A stretch of 64,000 nucleotides of DNA from DASYTH01 sp036002505 (GCF_036002505.1 NZ_DASYTH010000462.1:5886-69885); one strand, 5' to 3'; shown: positions 42,960-51,055, counted from the stretch's first letter. Notes: generated from the letters alone by a model not told the origin. A program made the numbers and translations.

Positions 42960-42982
42960 CCGCACCCGTCAACGGCCGTTGA
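42947..42982 (+). promoter_or_regulatory. Alternative hairpins overlapping the leader peptide Cys codons
   Basis: Three mutually exclusive pairings: GTGCGGT/ACCGCAC (42947-42953 with 42959-42965) over the Cys codons and stop; GTTGAC/GTCAAC (42955-42960 with 42968-42973); and the perfect palindrome TCAACGGCCGTTGA (42969-42982). The dioxygenase RBS (AGGAG at 42998) lies just downstream. This is the expected layout of a ribosome-mediated attenuator; which form is on or off cannot be read from sequence alone. Confidence 0.6.
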
Positions 42983-43009
42983 TCACCTTTCCTGACCAGG
43001 AGTTCTCCC

Positions 43010-43996
43010 ATGACCGCACCCCTCGCGCATGCTGCTGTGCACCTGCCCGCGCTCGCCCCGCTCATCCCGCTCGTCGTCCCCCATAATCCACTGTGGACAC
43101 CCGGGGAGCTTCGCGGCCTCACCGCCGCCGTCGCCTCGTCGCTGCGCGGGCCGCTGCTCGGCATCCTCCGCTTCACCGGCCCGCAGCGCTGGTGGGCCCG
43201 CCTCGCGCTGACCGAGGAGATCGAGCTGTGGCTGCTGTCCTGGCTCCCGGGCCAGGGCACCGCCCCGCACGACCACGGCGGCGCCGCCGGCGCGTTCACC
43301 GTGCTCCTGGGCGAACTGGCCGAAACGTACCGCTACCCGGCCGGCCCGATCCGCCACCACCTGCACACCCCCGGCGCCGGCACCGGCTTCGGCTCCGGCC
43401 GCGCCCACCAGGTGCAGAACCTCGGTCCCGCCCGCGCCGCGTCGATCCACGCCTACTCGCCGCCGCTCGTCCCCACCCGGGAGTACGCTTCGCTGCGCGA
43501 CATCCCCGCCGACATCCCGCCCCTCCCCGCCCGCCGCACCCTCGCCGAACTACCCCGCCCGCCGCACCCTCGCCGAACTACGCCTGGAGCCGGTAGAACC
43601 ATGAGTCGGATCGACAAGGTCGTTGCGGAAGCCCGCGCCGGGCTCGCCCGGGTGACCCCGGAAGACGCCGCCCGCCGCCAAGCCGACGGCGCCTTCCTCG
43701 TCGACATCCGCCCGCACGCCTTCCGCGCCGCCGAGGGCGAGATTCCGGACGCCGTGATCATCGAACGCAACGTGCTGGAATGGCGCCTCGACCCGGAAAG
43801 CCCGCACCGCATCCCGGAGGTCAGCGAAGAGTCGGTGGTGATCGTCGTCTGCAACGAGGGCGAAGCCTCCAGCCTCGCCGCCCGCGATCTGCAGGGCGTC
43901 GGCCTCCCGCACGCCACCGACCTGATCGGCGGCTACCGGGCCTGGCGCGCCGCCGGCCTCCCCACCCGGCAGGGCGGCACCCCGGCCATTCCGTAG
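43010..43996 (+). CDS. Cysteine dioxygenase fused to a rhodanese-like domain
   Basis: Residues 1-185 are a cupin cysteine dioxygenase with iron ligands His87 and His89 (APHDHGGAAG) and His133 (GRAHQVQN). Residues 198-328 are a rhodanese-like domain with active Cys281 (VVIVVCNEGEAS). The dioxygenase makes cysteine sulfinate and the rhodanese handles sulfane sulfur. Normally these are two genes with an ATGA overlap. Here a 28-bp tandem duplication before 43580 shifts the frame and removes the dioxygenase stop, so both domains are joined by a PRPPHPRRTT linker. The rhodanese ATG at 43601 with GGAG upstream remains, so separate translation is also possible. Confidence 0.88.
   Translation: MTAPLAHAAVHLPALAPLIPLVVPHNPLWTPGELRGLTAAVASSLRGPLLGILRFTGPQRWWARLALTEEIELWLLSWLPGQGTAPHDHGGAAGAFTVLLGELAETYRYPAGPIRHHLHTPGAGTGFGSGRAHQVQNLGPARAASIHAYSPPLVPTREYASLRDIPADIPPLPARRTLAELPRPPHPRRTTPGAGRTMSRIDKVVAEARAGLARVTPEDAARRQADGAFLVDIRPHAFRAAEGEIPDAVIIERNVLEWRLDPESPHRIPEVSEESVVIVVCNEGEASSLAARDLQGVGLPHATDLIGGYRAWRAAGLPTRQGGTPAIP
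43525..43580 (+). repeat. Perfect 28-bp tandem duplication causing a gene fusion
   Basis: Bases 43525-43552 and 43553-43580 are identical (CCCCGCCCGCCGCACCCTCG and 8 more). Because 28 is not a multiple of 3, one copy fewer restores the family-like ending LAELRLEPVEP and a TGA overlapping the rhodanese ATG. The event looks recent. Confidence 0.9.
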
Positions 43997-43997
43997 C

Positions 43998-44996
43998 TCA
44001 CGTGCCAGGCCACACCGACTTCCAGCGCCTGACCTCTGCCGTCGGTGCGACCACCAGGTGGATCTCGTCGACGAGCCCGGCGGCGAGGAACCGCGGGTAC
44101 GCGGTGGTGCTCCCGTCGACCACGAGCCGCCGGATCCCGCGCTCCGCCAAGTCATGCATTACCGTGCGCAGGTCACCGCTCGGTTCGTAGACCAGCTTCC
44201 TGGTGTCGCCGTTGGGGATATGCGTCCGATCTGCTGAACGATCCTTCCCGACGGTCAGCGTGACCTCGAGCCGCTCCGCGGTGCCGGAAAGGATCGCGTC
44301 GCAGCCGGCCCGCAGGTGGTTGACCGGGTCCGTGACAGTGTCGACGCGGCCATCCACCGTCATCGCACAGGTGAGCACGACGTGCGGGTAGAGCATCGGG
44401 ACGATCTCGTCCACCGACCACACACCGGCGGCGCCAGGCAGGCCGGCGAGGTACCCGGCGGCCTCCCGCAGGCTCCATCCGTGTGCCGAGAGCAGGCCGT
44501 GGCCGAGCATCCTCAGGTACGGCGGTGCCGGCGCGACGAGCGGTTCCTGGCCGAACGACCAGGGCGCGGTGAACGTGAGCATCGGGTGGTCGTCGTGGTC
44601 CCCGAGATGGATCAAGGTCTCGTAGCGGCCGTCCCCCAGCCGGGCCCGGCCGTTCGCCAGCACCTCGCGCAGATCGAGGTCGGTGCCGGGCTCCCGGTAC
44701 ATCTCCTGTTCACGCACGTCGGCGAACTGCTTCTGCGTGATCAAGTAGGCCCGCGCGTGGGCGACACCGGGCAACTCTGGGTCGAAGAACGCCCGACCGC
44801 CGCCCCACACCGGCGACTCGGTGGCGAAATAGACCCCGCCCGGCACCGAGCAACCGCGGATCGCCAGCGGTGGGGTGCGGTCGCGGCAACCCGGATAGCT
44901 CCGGTTGCCACCGTCCGGGGTCCCACCCGCGACGTAACAGGTGAACCGGTCGACATGCATGTTCGACCCGTAGCTCACGTACCACACCAGGCTCAT
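43998..44996 (-). CDS. GGCT-like domain fused to a shortened RibD C-terminal (DHFR-like) domain
   Basis: 332 residues from the ATG at 44996. Residues 3-195 open with WYVSYGSNMH, the hallmark of the gamma-glutamylcyclotransferase-like fold, in a group often mislabelled histone deacetylase (YPGCRDRTPPLAIRG, GVYFATESPVWGGGRAFFD). Residues 204-332 (PHVVLTCAMTVDGRVDT, HLRAGCDAILSG, LVVDGSTTAYPRFLAAGLVD) match the NADPH-dependent RibD_C/DHFR-like reductase domain but are about 70 residues short after the first motif. The two parts are usually separate. The gene ends 1 base after the rhodanese stop, convergently. Confidence 0.75.
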   Translation of the reverse strand: MSLVWYVSYGSNMHVDRFTCYVAGGTPDGGNRSYPGCRDRTPPLAIRGCSVPGGVYFATESPVWGGGRAFFDPELPGVAHARAYLITQKQFADVREQEMYREPGTDLDLREVLANGRARLGDGRYETLIHLGDHDDHPMLTFTAPWSFGQEPLVAPAPPYLRMLGHGLLSAHGWSLREAAGYLAGLPGAAGVWSVDEIVPMLYPHVVLTCAMTVDGRVDTVTDPVNHLRAGCDAILSGTAERLEVTLTVGKDRSADRTHIPNGDTRKLVYEPSGDLRTVMHDLAERGIRRLVVDGSTTAYPRFLAAGLVDEIHLVVAPTAEVRRWKSVWPGT

Positions 44997-45031
44997 CCCA
45001 CGATCCTCTCGTCCCGCCGTTCCACACATCT

Positions 45032-45053
45032 ATCGTAGGATCGTTCAACAATC
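45032..45053 (-). promoter_or_regulatory. Promoter with overlapping GntR-like operator
   Basis: On the minus strand the near-palindrome GATTGTTGAACGATC (45053-45039, one mismatch) is followed directly by TACGAT (45037-45032), a likely -10 box for the GGCT/RibD_C gene. Its GTT-N-AAC core is typical of GntR-family sites. No GntR gene lies in the window. Confidence 0.5.
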
Positions 45054-45194
45054 CCGCAATAGTGCGACCGGGCGACCTGATCGGTTTTCGACCTGACAAT
45101 CCGCTGAGAACTCCGCAAAAACGGCACTTTCGGCCCCGCTCCCCCCGTTGACAACGATGAGACGGCCAACGCGGCCAGCACGGAGGAGTTCGTC

Positions 45195-45470
45195 ATGAGC
45201 ATCATCGGAGACCTGCTGGGCTTCGCCCTGACGGCGTTCATCGTGCTGCTGATCGCGCGCATGATCCTGGACTGGACGCAGCTGCTGGCCAACCGCCCGG
45301 GGTGGGCCGGCCGGGCTCGCGCGCTGGCACACGCCGGCACCGAACCGGTGATCGCGCCGGTCCGCCGGGTGCTGCCACCGGTCCGAGCCGGCGGCCTGTC
45401 CATCGACCTGGCGTTCACCGCGGTGTTCATCCTCGCCCTCATCCTGCGCTCCATCGCCTTCAGCCTCTGA
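45195..45470 (+). CDS. YggT family membrane protein
   Basis: 91 residues with two hydrophobic helices (LGFALTAFIVLLIARMIL and LAFTAVFILALILRSIAF) around the conserved EPVIAPVRRVLPPVRAGGLS loop. YggT proteins are linked to cell division and osmotic homeostasis, but the mechanism is unknown. GGAGG lies 6-10 bases before the ATG. Confidence 0.9.
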   Translation: MSIIGDLLGFALTAFIVLLIARMILDWTQLLANRPGWAGRARALAHAGTEPVIAPVRRVLPPVRAGGLSIDLAFTAVFILALILRSIAFSL

Positions 45471-45526
45471 CCGCCCCAGCCCTGACGTCGATCCAGCTCG
45501 GGCGCTTCCGTGCGAGGATGATCGGG

Positions 45527-46363
45527 ATGGGGTCTTATGTAGAGCGTCCGCCGTTGCCGGAGTTGGCGGAGGTGGTGCGGACGGTCTGGATCCAGCGCAC
45601 CGGTGCGGCGCCGTACGTGCAGCGGCACCTGCCCACCGGCGGGGTCGAGATCCACTTTCCGATCGGTGGCCGTCCGCTGCTGGCCGGTCCGCTGACCGGT
45701 CCGGAGATCGAGGTCATTCCGGCGCACACCACCGTCGTGGGTGTGCGGTTCCAACCGGGGACCGCGCCGCGCCTGCCGACGGTGCTCGACGACCTGGTGG
45801 ACCAGCGCCTGTGCCTGGCGGAGCTGTGGGGAAGTACGGTGGACCGCCTGGTGGAGACGATGGCCGGGGCCGGGACACCCGAGCGGGCGCTCACGCTCCT
45901 GCAGGCCCACCTCGTGCAGGAGTTTCGCCGTGCGGTCCGGGTGGATCCGCTGGTGGTCGAGGCCGTGCGGGCGCTGATGCCCTGGCACCCGGTCACCATC
46001 GACACCCTGGCCGCCCACCTGGCCCTCTCCGCGAGCCAACTGCGCCGCCGCTGCCTGCACGCGGTGGGGGTCAGTCCCAAGGTCCTCCAGCGGACGTTGC
46101 GGTTCCAGGGATATCTCGCGCTGGCTCAGGCCGGCGCCATCGCCACGGGCCGGCGCGGTACGGACGGCATGGCGGGGCTGGCGATTGACGCGGGTTACGC
46201 CGACCAGGCACACCTCAGCCGGGAATGCCTCCGCCTGACCGGCGTCACCCCGCGCCGGCTCCTCGGTGGCGGCGACACCGAGCACTGCCTCTGCAGCCAC
46301 GACCATTCCGCCTCATATCAGCCCTTCCTTGCCACCCGGAACAGGCCGCCGCTCCGGCTCTGA
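45527..46363 (+). CDS. AraC-family transcriptional regulator
   Basis: 278 residues from the ATG at 45527 (GAGG 9 bases upstream). The N-terminal part (VWIQRTGAAPYVQRHLPTGG, VVGVRFQPGTAP) is the DUF6597-like ligand region seen in many actinobacterial AraC proteins. The C-terminal part has the two helix-turn-helix units: HLALSASQLRRRCLHAVGVS and GYADQAHLSRECLRLTGVTP. It precedes the reductase pair on the same strand, which may be its targets. Confidence 0.88.
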   Translation: MGSYVERPPLPELAEVVRTVWIQRTGAAPYVQRHLPTGGVEIHFPIGGRPLLAGPLTGPEIEVIPAHTTVVGVRFQPGTAPRLPTVLDDLVDQRLCLAELWGSTVDRLVETMAGAGTPERALTLLQAHLVQEFRRAVRVDPLVVEAVRALMPWHPVTIDTLAAHLALSASQLRRRCLHAVGVSPKVLQRTLRFQGYLALAQAGAIATGRRGTDGMAGLAIDAGYADQAHLSRECLRLTGVTPRRLLGGGDTEHCLCSHDHSASYQPFLATRNRPPLRL

Positions 46364-46475
46364 CCCTGCACGATTCGTTCAAGACCCGAGGTCACCCCGC
46401 TCGTAGTTTCGAGCTCGTGCCTGACCTGGCCGAGTTCGCCGACGCAACCGGCGGCGAGTCTGATCAAGGAGAGAC

Positions 46476-47075
46476 ATGAGCAAGGTCATCTGTGCCCTGG
46501 CCGTCTCGGTGGACGGCTACATCACCGGTCGTGGCCCGGGCCCCGGGCGTGGGCTCGGCGACGCCGGATTCCTCTTCGACTGGTACTTCGACGGGGACAC
46601 GCCGAGCCGGGTGTTCGACGGGTTCAAGCTCAGCGAGCCCAGCGCCCGCGTCTTCGACGCCCTCGCCGCCCGCGTGGGCGCGATCATCTCCGGACGGAAC
46701 ACCTACGACGACTCCGAGGAGTTCGGCGGCGGCGGCCCGCACCCGACCGCGCCGTTGTTCATCCTCAGCCACCGGCCGGCGCCCCGGACCGAGGAGTCCG
46801 AGCGCCAGACGCTGATCACCACCGGCATCGAGGACGCGGTGGCGGCGGCCAAGGCAGCGGCCGGGGGCAAGGACGTCGGCCTCCAGGGCGGCGGCGTCGT
46901 CACCGAGGCGCTCAAGGCCGGGCTGGTGGACGAGTTCGTCCTGCACCAGGTGCCGGTCCTGCTCGGTGGCGGCCGCCCGTACTTCCAGGAGCTGCCGTCG
47001 CATGTGCGGCTCCGCCTGGTCGAGGCCGTCCCGGCACCCGGCGTGACCCACCTGCACTACGAGGTGGTCCGATGA
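46476..47075 (+). CDS. Dihydrofolate reductase-like (RibD_C) family protein
   Basis: 199 residues: ICALAVSVDGYITG, VGAIISGRNTYDDS, VGLQGGGVVTEALKAGLVDE and LLGGGRPYF are typical. These are NADPH-binding reductases of unknown substrate, common in actinobacteria. The stop overlaps the next gene start (ATGA), so it forms an operon with the SDR protein. RBS GGAGAG precedes the ATG. Confidence 0.9.
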   Translation: MSKVICALAVSVDGYITGRGPGPGRGLGDAGFLFDWYFDGDTPSRVFDGFKLSEPSARVFDALAARVGAIISGRNTYDDSEEFGGGGPHPTAPLFILSHRPAPRTEESERQTLITTGIEDAVAAAKAAAGGKDVGLQGGGVVTEALKAGLVDEFVLHQVPVLLGGGRPYFQELPSHVRLRLVEAVPAPGVTHLHYEVVR

Positions 47076-47992
47076 TCCTCGTCACCGGAGGGTTGGGCAT
47101 GATCGGCGCCCACACCGCCCGCGCGCTCCTCGACCTCGGCCACGAGGTCGTCGTCACCTCTCACCGCAGGGCAGAGGTCCCGTCGTTCCTCGCCGGCCGG
47201 GTCACCGTGGAGCACCTCGACGTCACCGACCGGGACGCCTTTCTCGCCCTCGGCGGTCGCCACGACATCAGCGACATCGTCCACCTCGCCGGCAGCATCC
47301 CCGGCGAGGATCCGGTCCACTACTTCCGCACGGACACGACCGGCCTGCTCAACGCGCTGGACGCCGCCCGCACCTGGGGCGTGCGCCGGTTCGCGGTCGC
47401 CAGCAGCCTCGGCGTGTACGTCGGCCGGACCGAGATCCCCTGGCACGAGGAGCTCGCGCTGCCCACCGCGGACCTGCCGCACCTGATCATCGCCTTCAAG
47501 AAGGCCGTCGAACCCCTCACCACCCACAGCCTCCAGGGCACCGGGATCGAGCCGGTCGTACTCCGGATCGGGAGCATCTGGGGACCGCTGATGGATCCGG
47601 AATCACCGTTCAACCACATCCCGCCGTATATCAGCGCCGTGCTCCGCGGTGAACAGCCGCGGCCGCTGCACGCCGACGACGGTGGCGACAGCTGCTACGC
47701 GCCCGACGCCGGACGCGCGATCGCCCTCCTGACGACCGCGCAGACCCTGCGGCACAACACCTACAACGTGTCCAGCGGCCGGCCGTTCGCCAACCGCGAA
47801 CTCGCCGACGCCCTGCGGGCCATCACCCCCGGCCTGCGGCTCGACCTCCTGCCCGGACGGCAGCACGGCCCCGGCGACGACCCCTACCTCGACATCGCCC
47901 GGCTCACCCACGACACCGGCTTCAAGCCGGCCTTCGACGTCGCCACGGCCGTCGCCGACTACGTCGCCTGGCGCGCCGACAACCCCCGCTGA
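47072..47992 (+). CDS. NAD-dependent epimerase/dehydratase-like SDR protein
   Basis: 306 residues, Rossmann fold with MILVTGGLGMIGAHTARALL, strand DIVHLAGSIPGED and VASSLGVYVG. The usual catalytic Tyr of YxxxK is missing: the site reads IIAFKK, keeping Lys only, so classical dehydrogenase chemistry is doubtful. It may bind a nucleotide without catalysis or use another residue. It is coupled to the reductase upstream. Confidence 0.85.
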   Translation: MILVTGGLGMIGAHTARALLDLGHEVVVTSHRRAEVPSFLAGRVTVEHLDVTDRDAFLALGGRHDISDIVHLAGSIPGEDPVHYFRTDTTGLLNALDAARTWGVRRFAVASSLGVYVGRTEIPWHEELALPTADLPHLIIAFKKAVEPLTTHSLQGTGIEPVVLRIGSIWGPLMDPESPFNHIPPYISAVLRGEQPRPLHADDGGDSCYAPDAGRAIALLTTAQTLRHNTYNVSSGRPFANRELADALRAITPGLRLDLLPGRQHGPGDDPYLDIARLTHDTGFKPAFDVATAVADYVAWRADNPR

Positions 47993-48004
47993 AGGAGCAC
48001 CCCC

Positions 48005-48177
48005 ATGCTTGACCCCACGTGCGCCCCGTCCTCGACGGCAGCTCGATCGCTCACCCCGCCACCGTCCTGCCAGATGGCTCGCCCCACACCACTCCCGTCT
48101 ATGTCAGCACCCACGGCGACCGCATCGACTTCTTCACCGGCTTGGGCATGCGCAAAGCACGCAACCTGCGCCGCGGA
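48005..48177 (+). pseudogene. Broken PPOX-class (pyridoxamine oxidase-like/F420) gene
   Basis: GAAGGAG precedes an ATG at 48005 that opens MLDP, but the conserved VRPVLDGSSIAHPATVLPDG and HTTPVYVSTHGDRIDFFTG follow in the +1 related frame from 48019, consistent with loss of one base in the CCCAACGTG-like start region. Conserved sequence stops at ARNLRR (about 48172), about 55 residues into a family of 130-150, exactly where the opposite-strand binding-protein gene ends. The remainder of the gene is absent. Confidence 0.75.
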
Positions 48178-49287
48178 TCAGTCTCGCGCCAGCACGTCGG
48201 TTGGGAAAAACGTGCGGATGGGCACCTGCTCCTTGCGGATCATCCGATCCAGCAGATCGACGCCGGTTTCGGCGACCTTGTGGGAGTCCTGATGGACCGT
48301 CGCACGAAGCGGGCTTGGGCCGGCATCGATCAATGCTTTGGCCTGTGGAGTGCCGTCGACGCCGACGACGATCGTGTCGACCACGGTCGTGGGTTCGACG
48401 GAAAGAAGCCCATCGACCGTGCCCAGGGCCATTTCATCGTTCGTGCAGAAGATGACGTCGAGCCCCTGCCCATTGAGGCGGGCACGTTTCAGCTGCCTCC
48501 GCGTCACGTCGCGTGCCCGTAGGCGATCAAAGTCGGCCTTGTCCTCAAGCACGAGCACAGGACTCAGCTTGGCCATGAGTTCCTCCTTGAATCGCTGCTG
48601 GCGCTGGTGCTGCGAATCACCGCCGATGACGAGGACGGTCGGGCAGGGAGTCTGCTTTTGGACCAGGTATTCGGCGACCCAGCCCGCCGCTGCCACGCCG
48701 ATCTCGGCGGCGCTGTACCCGACGAATGCCGCGTTGGCGGGATAGTGGAACTCGTTCTCAAACGGTTCAACGTCAAGGAAGACCACCGGAAGGGCCAGCT
48801 TCCCGCAGAAGTCGACGAGGTCTTTCTGCATGCGGTCCGCCAGTTGAGGAATGACCGCGATGACGAATCCGCCGACATAGTCGTCCTTGTGCTCGAGGAC
48901 CTGCCGCAGGCAGTGCAGTTGGCCAACGGCGCTGTAGTCCGGATCGGTAATCCTGAGCTCGAGAGCGTACCCCCGCTGGTCAAGAACGCTGTGCAGGTTA
49001 CGTACCAGCTTGGCTACATAGTGCTTTTGATCGAATGCCGATATAACCAGAAATACTCGTTTCGTCCGCGCGCTTCGGGGACGCTGTCGCAGCAGTGCAG
49101 AACCCAATGTGACGAGCAGAAACCCTGAGGCACCAAGCAACGACCACAGCGGCACCGGAATGATCAGCAGGCGCGGATTGAACACGTTGCCGATGGCACC
49201 GGCGATGGCGATCACGCAGAGGCCACTCAAGGTCGACGGGCCGACAGAGGACCATCGCGAACTTCTCGCTTGATCAGGAACGCGCAC
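48178..49287 (-). CDS. Membrane-anchored periplasmic-binding-like protein
   Basis: 369 residues from a GTG with GGAGGGGAG upstream. Two hydrophobic helices (about 18-36 and 41-62) precede a complete type I periplasmic-binding fold like LacI/sugar-binding domains: RVFLVISAFDQKHYVAKLVR, GFVIAVIPQLADRMQ, VLVIGGDSQHQRQQRFKEEL, IFCTNDEMALGTVDGLL and VVGVDGTPQAKALID. There is no DNA-binding helix and no ABC transporter beside it. Codon use is less GC-biased than in the neighbours, and its 3' end abuts the broken PPOX gene, both suggesting recent arrival. It may be a membrane sensor or ligand-binding receptor. Confidence 0.8.
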   Translation of the reverse strand: MRVPDQARSSRWSSVGPSTLSGLCVIAIAGAIGNVFNPRLLIIPVPLWSLLGASGFLLVTLGSALLRQRPRSARTKRVFLVISAFDQKHYVAKLVRNLHSVLDQRGYALELRITDPDYSAVGQLHCLRQVLEHKDDYVGGFVIAVIPQLADRMQKDLVDFCGKLALPVVFLDVEPFENEFHYPANAAFVGYSAAEIGVAAAGWVAEYLVQKQTPCPTVLVIGGDSQHQRQQRFKEELMAKLSPVLVLEDKADFDRLRARDVTRRQLKRARLNGQGLDVIFCTNDEMALGTVDGLLSVEPTTVVDTIVVGVDGTPQAKALIDAGPSPLRATVHQDSHKVAETGVDLLDRMIRKEQVPIRTFFPTDVLARD

Positions 49288-49413
49288 GGTCGCTCCCCTC
49301 CAGGGGCATGCCCAGGTCCGGCGAACGGTGCTACAAATTTACTAGCCTTTGCGGCTGTGGGAGATAGAACAAGTTGCCAGTATTTTGCCACGTGTGAACC
49401 GGGTGCCCCGGTG

Positions 49414-49995
49414 TCAACGCGGGGGGCGGGCGCGGAGGTGGAGGCGTTCACCCTGGGGGCCGAAGAGGCTGAGGACCTCGGTGGGGTGCGGGGTGGGGTT
49501 GCCGAACCAGTGCGGGATGTGGGTGTCGAACTCGGCGGCTTCGCCGGGGTTGAGGGTGACGTCGTGCTCGCCGAGGACGAGGCGGAGGTGGCCGGACAGC
49601 ACGTAGAGCCATTCGTAGCCCTCGTGGGTCTTGGGTTGCGGCTCGGCGGTGGGGGTGCCCGGCGGGATGATCAGTTTGTAGGCCTGGATGCCGCCCGGGC
49701 GGCGGGTCAGCGGCAACAGGGTCATGCCGTGGCGCTCGATGGGGCGGGGGTGGATGCGGGGGTCGCCGGTGGGGGGCGCGGCGACGAGGTCGTCGAGCGG
49801 GACCTGGTGGGCCTGGGCCAGGCGGAGCAGGACCTCGAGGGTGGGGCGGCGCTGGCCGGACTCCAGGCGGGACAGGGTGCTGACCGAGATGCCGGTGGTC
49901 TTGGACAGCTGCGACAGGGTCGCGCCGCGGCGCTGGCGTACGGCGCGGAGGCGGGGGCCGACGGCGTCGAGCGCCGCGCCGAGGTCGTTTGCCAC
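49414..49995 (-). CDS. XRE-family regulator with cupin sensor domain
   Basis: The GTG at 49995 gives a family-like start (VANDLGAALDAVGPRLRAVR). Helix-turn-helix: GATLSQLSKTTGISVSTLSR and LESGQRRPTLEVLLRLAQAH; the C-terminal cupin is GYEWLYVLSGHLRLVLGEHD. It is divergent from the flavin reductase gene; this regulator/reductase pairing recurs in actinobacteria, so it probably controls its neighbour. Confidence 0.88.
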   Translation of the reverse strand: MANDLGAALDAVGPRLRAVRQRRGATLSQLSKTTGISVSTLSRLESGQRRPTLEVLLRLAQAHQVPLDDLVAAPPTGDPRIHPRPIERHGMTLLPLTRRPGGIQAYKLIIPPGTPTAEPQPKTHEGYEWLYVLSGHLRLVLGEHDVTLNPGEAAEFDTHIPHWFGNPTPHPTEVLSLFGPQGERLHLRARPPR

Positions 49996-50045
49996 TTCGG
50001 CAACATTACTTGCCGGATGGTCTGGCCACACGGATAGTCCGGGTT

Positions 50046-50996
50046 GTGAATGAGAAATATGACGTGGTGGTGATCGGTGGGGGCGCAGCCGGGCTCAGTG
50101 GGGCGTTGGCACTGGTGCGGGCGCGGCGGCGGGTGCTGGTGATCGACGACGGCACGCCGCGGAACGCGCCGGCGGGGCAGGTGCACAACTTCCTGACCCG
50201 GGACGGCACGCCGCCCGGTGAGCTGCTGGCGGCGGGGCGCGCGGAGGTCGCCGGGTACGGCGGCGAATTCGTGTTCGGCGCGGTCACGGCGGCCGAGCGG
50301 GCCGGGGACGACCTCCGGGTGGCGCTCGGCGATCAGACGGCGCTGGCGCGGCGGTTACTGGTGACGACGGGGCTGGTGGACGAGTTGCCCGAGGTGGTGG
50401 GGCTGGCCGCACGGTGGGGGCGGGACGTGCTGCACTGTCCGTACTGCCACGGCTGGGAGGTGCGGGACCAGGCCATCGGGGTCCTGGCCAGCGGCCCGCT
50501 CGCGGTGCACCAGGCGTTGCTGTTCCGGCAGCTCAGCGACGACGTCACGCTGTTCCGGCACACCGGGCCTGACCTCACCGAAGAGCAGTGGGAGCAGCTC
50601 GCGGCGCGCGGGATCGCGGTCGTGGACGGGGAGGTCGCCGCCGTGGAGGTCACCGGCGACGCGCTGACCGGGGTCCGGCTGCGCGGTGGCCCGGTCGTGC
50701 CGTGCCAGGCGCTGGCGGTGCAGCCGTTCTTCCGGGCCCGCGCGGGGGTGCTCGGCTCGCTCGGCCTGGAGCCGGAACCGATGGAGATCAACGGGCAGGT
50801 CATCGGCACCCGGATCCCCGCCGACCAGCGCGGCGCCACGGAGGTCGCCGGCGTGTGGGTGGCCGGCAACGTCACCGACCCGATGGCCCAGGTGATCAGC
50901 GCCGCCGCCGCGGGCCTGCACACCGCCGCGGCGATCAACGCCGACCTGGTCGAGGAGGACGCCCGACAGGCCGCCGCCACCCGCGTCCCGGCATGA
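50046..50996 (+). CDS. Thioredoxin reductase-like NAD(P)/FAD oxidoreductase
   Basis: 316 residues from the GTG at 50046: DVVVIGGGAAGLSGALAL (FAD), then HCPYCHGWEVRDQ with a CPYC disulfide in place of the CATC of thioredoxin reductase, and GVWVAGNVTDPMAQVISAAA near the end. The NADPH Rossmann motif is altered (GVLASGPLAVHQALLF). It may reduce a dedicated redox partner or act as an oxidase. No clear RBS, possibly leaderless. It is divergent from the XRE-cupin gene. Confidence 0.88.
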   Translation: MNEKYDVVVIGGGAAGLSGALALVRARRRVLVIDDGTPRNAPAGQVHNFLTRDGTPPGELLAAGRAEVAGYGGEFVFGAVTAAERAGDDLRVALGDQTALARRLLVTTGLVDELPEVVGLAARWGRDVLHCPYCHGWEVRDQAIGVLASGPLAVHQALLFRQLSDDVTLFRHTGPDLTEEQWEQLAARGIAVVDGEVAAVEVTGDALTGVRLRGGPVVPCQALAVQPFFRARAGVLGSLGLEPEPMEINGQVIGTRIPADQRGATEVAGVWVAGNVTDPMAQVISAAAAGLHTAAAINADLVEEDARQAAATRVPA

Positions 50997-51004
50997 GCAG
51001 TGGG

Positions 51005-51055
51005 GAAGCAACGTCACGTTCATGCCGTAGAGGGCAAGGAACGTCACGTTGCTTC
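51005..51055. terminator. 17-bp hairpin after the flavin reductase
   Basis: GAAGCAACGTCACGTTC (51005-51021) pairs with 51039-51055 with one central mismatch over a 17-base loop. It lies 9 bases after the reductase stop and before the next same-strand gene, fitting a factor-independent or attenuating terminator. Confidence 0.55.

Noticed and set aside
45001..45194. Riboswitch before yggT
   Set aside because: No conserved aptamer pattern seen; the region is explained by the minus-strand promoter and operator and the yggT RBS.
48338..49128. Plus-strand frames opposite the binding-protein gene
   Set aside because: Antisense shadows with no domains; the minus-strand frame has a complete periplasmic-binding fold.
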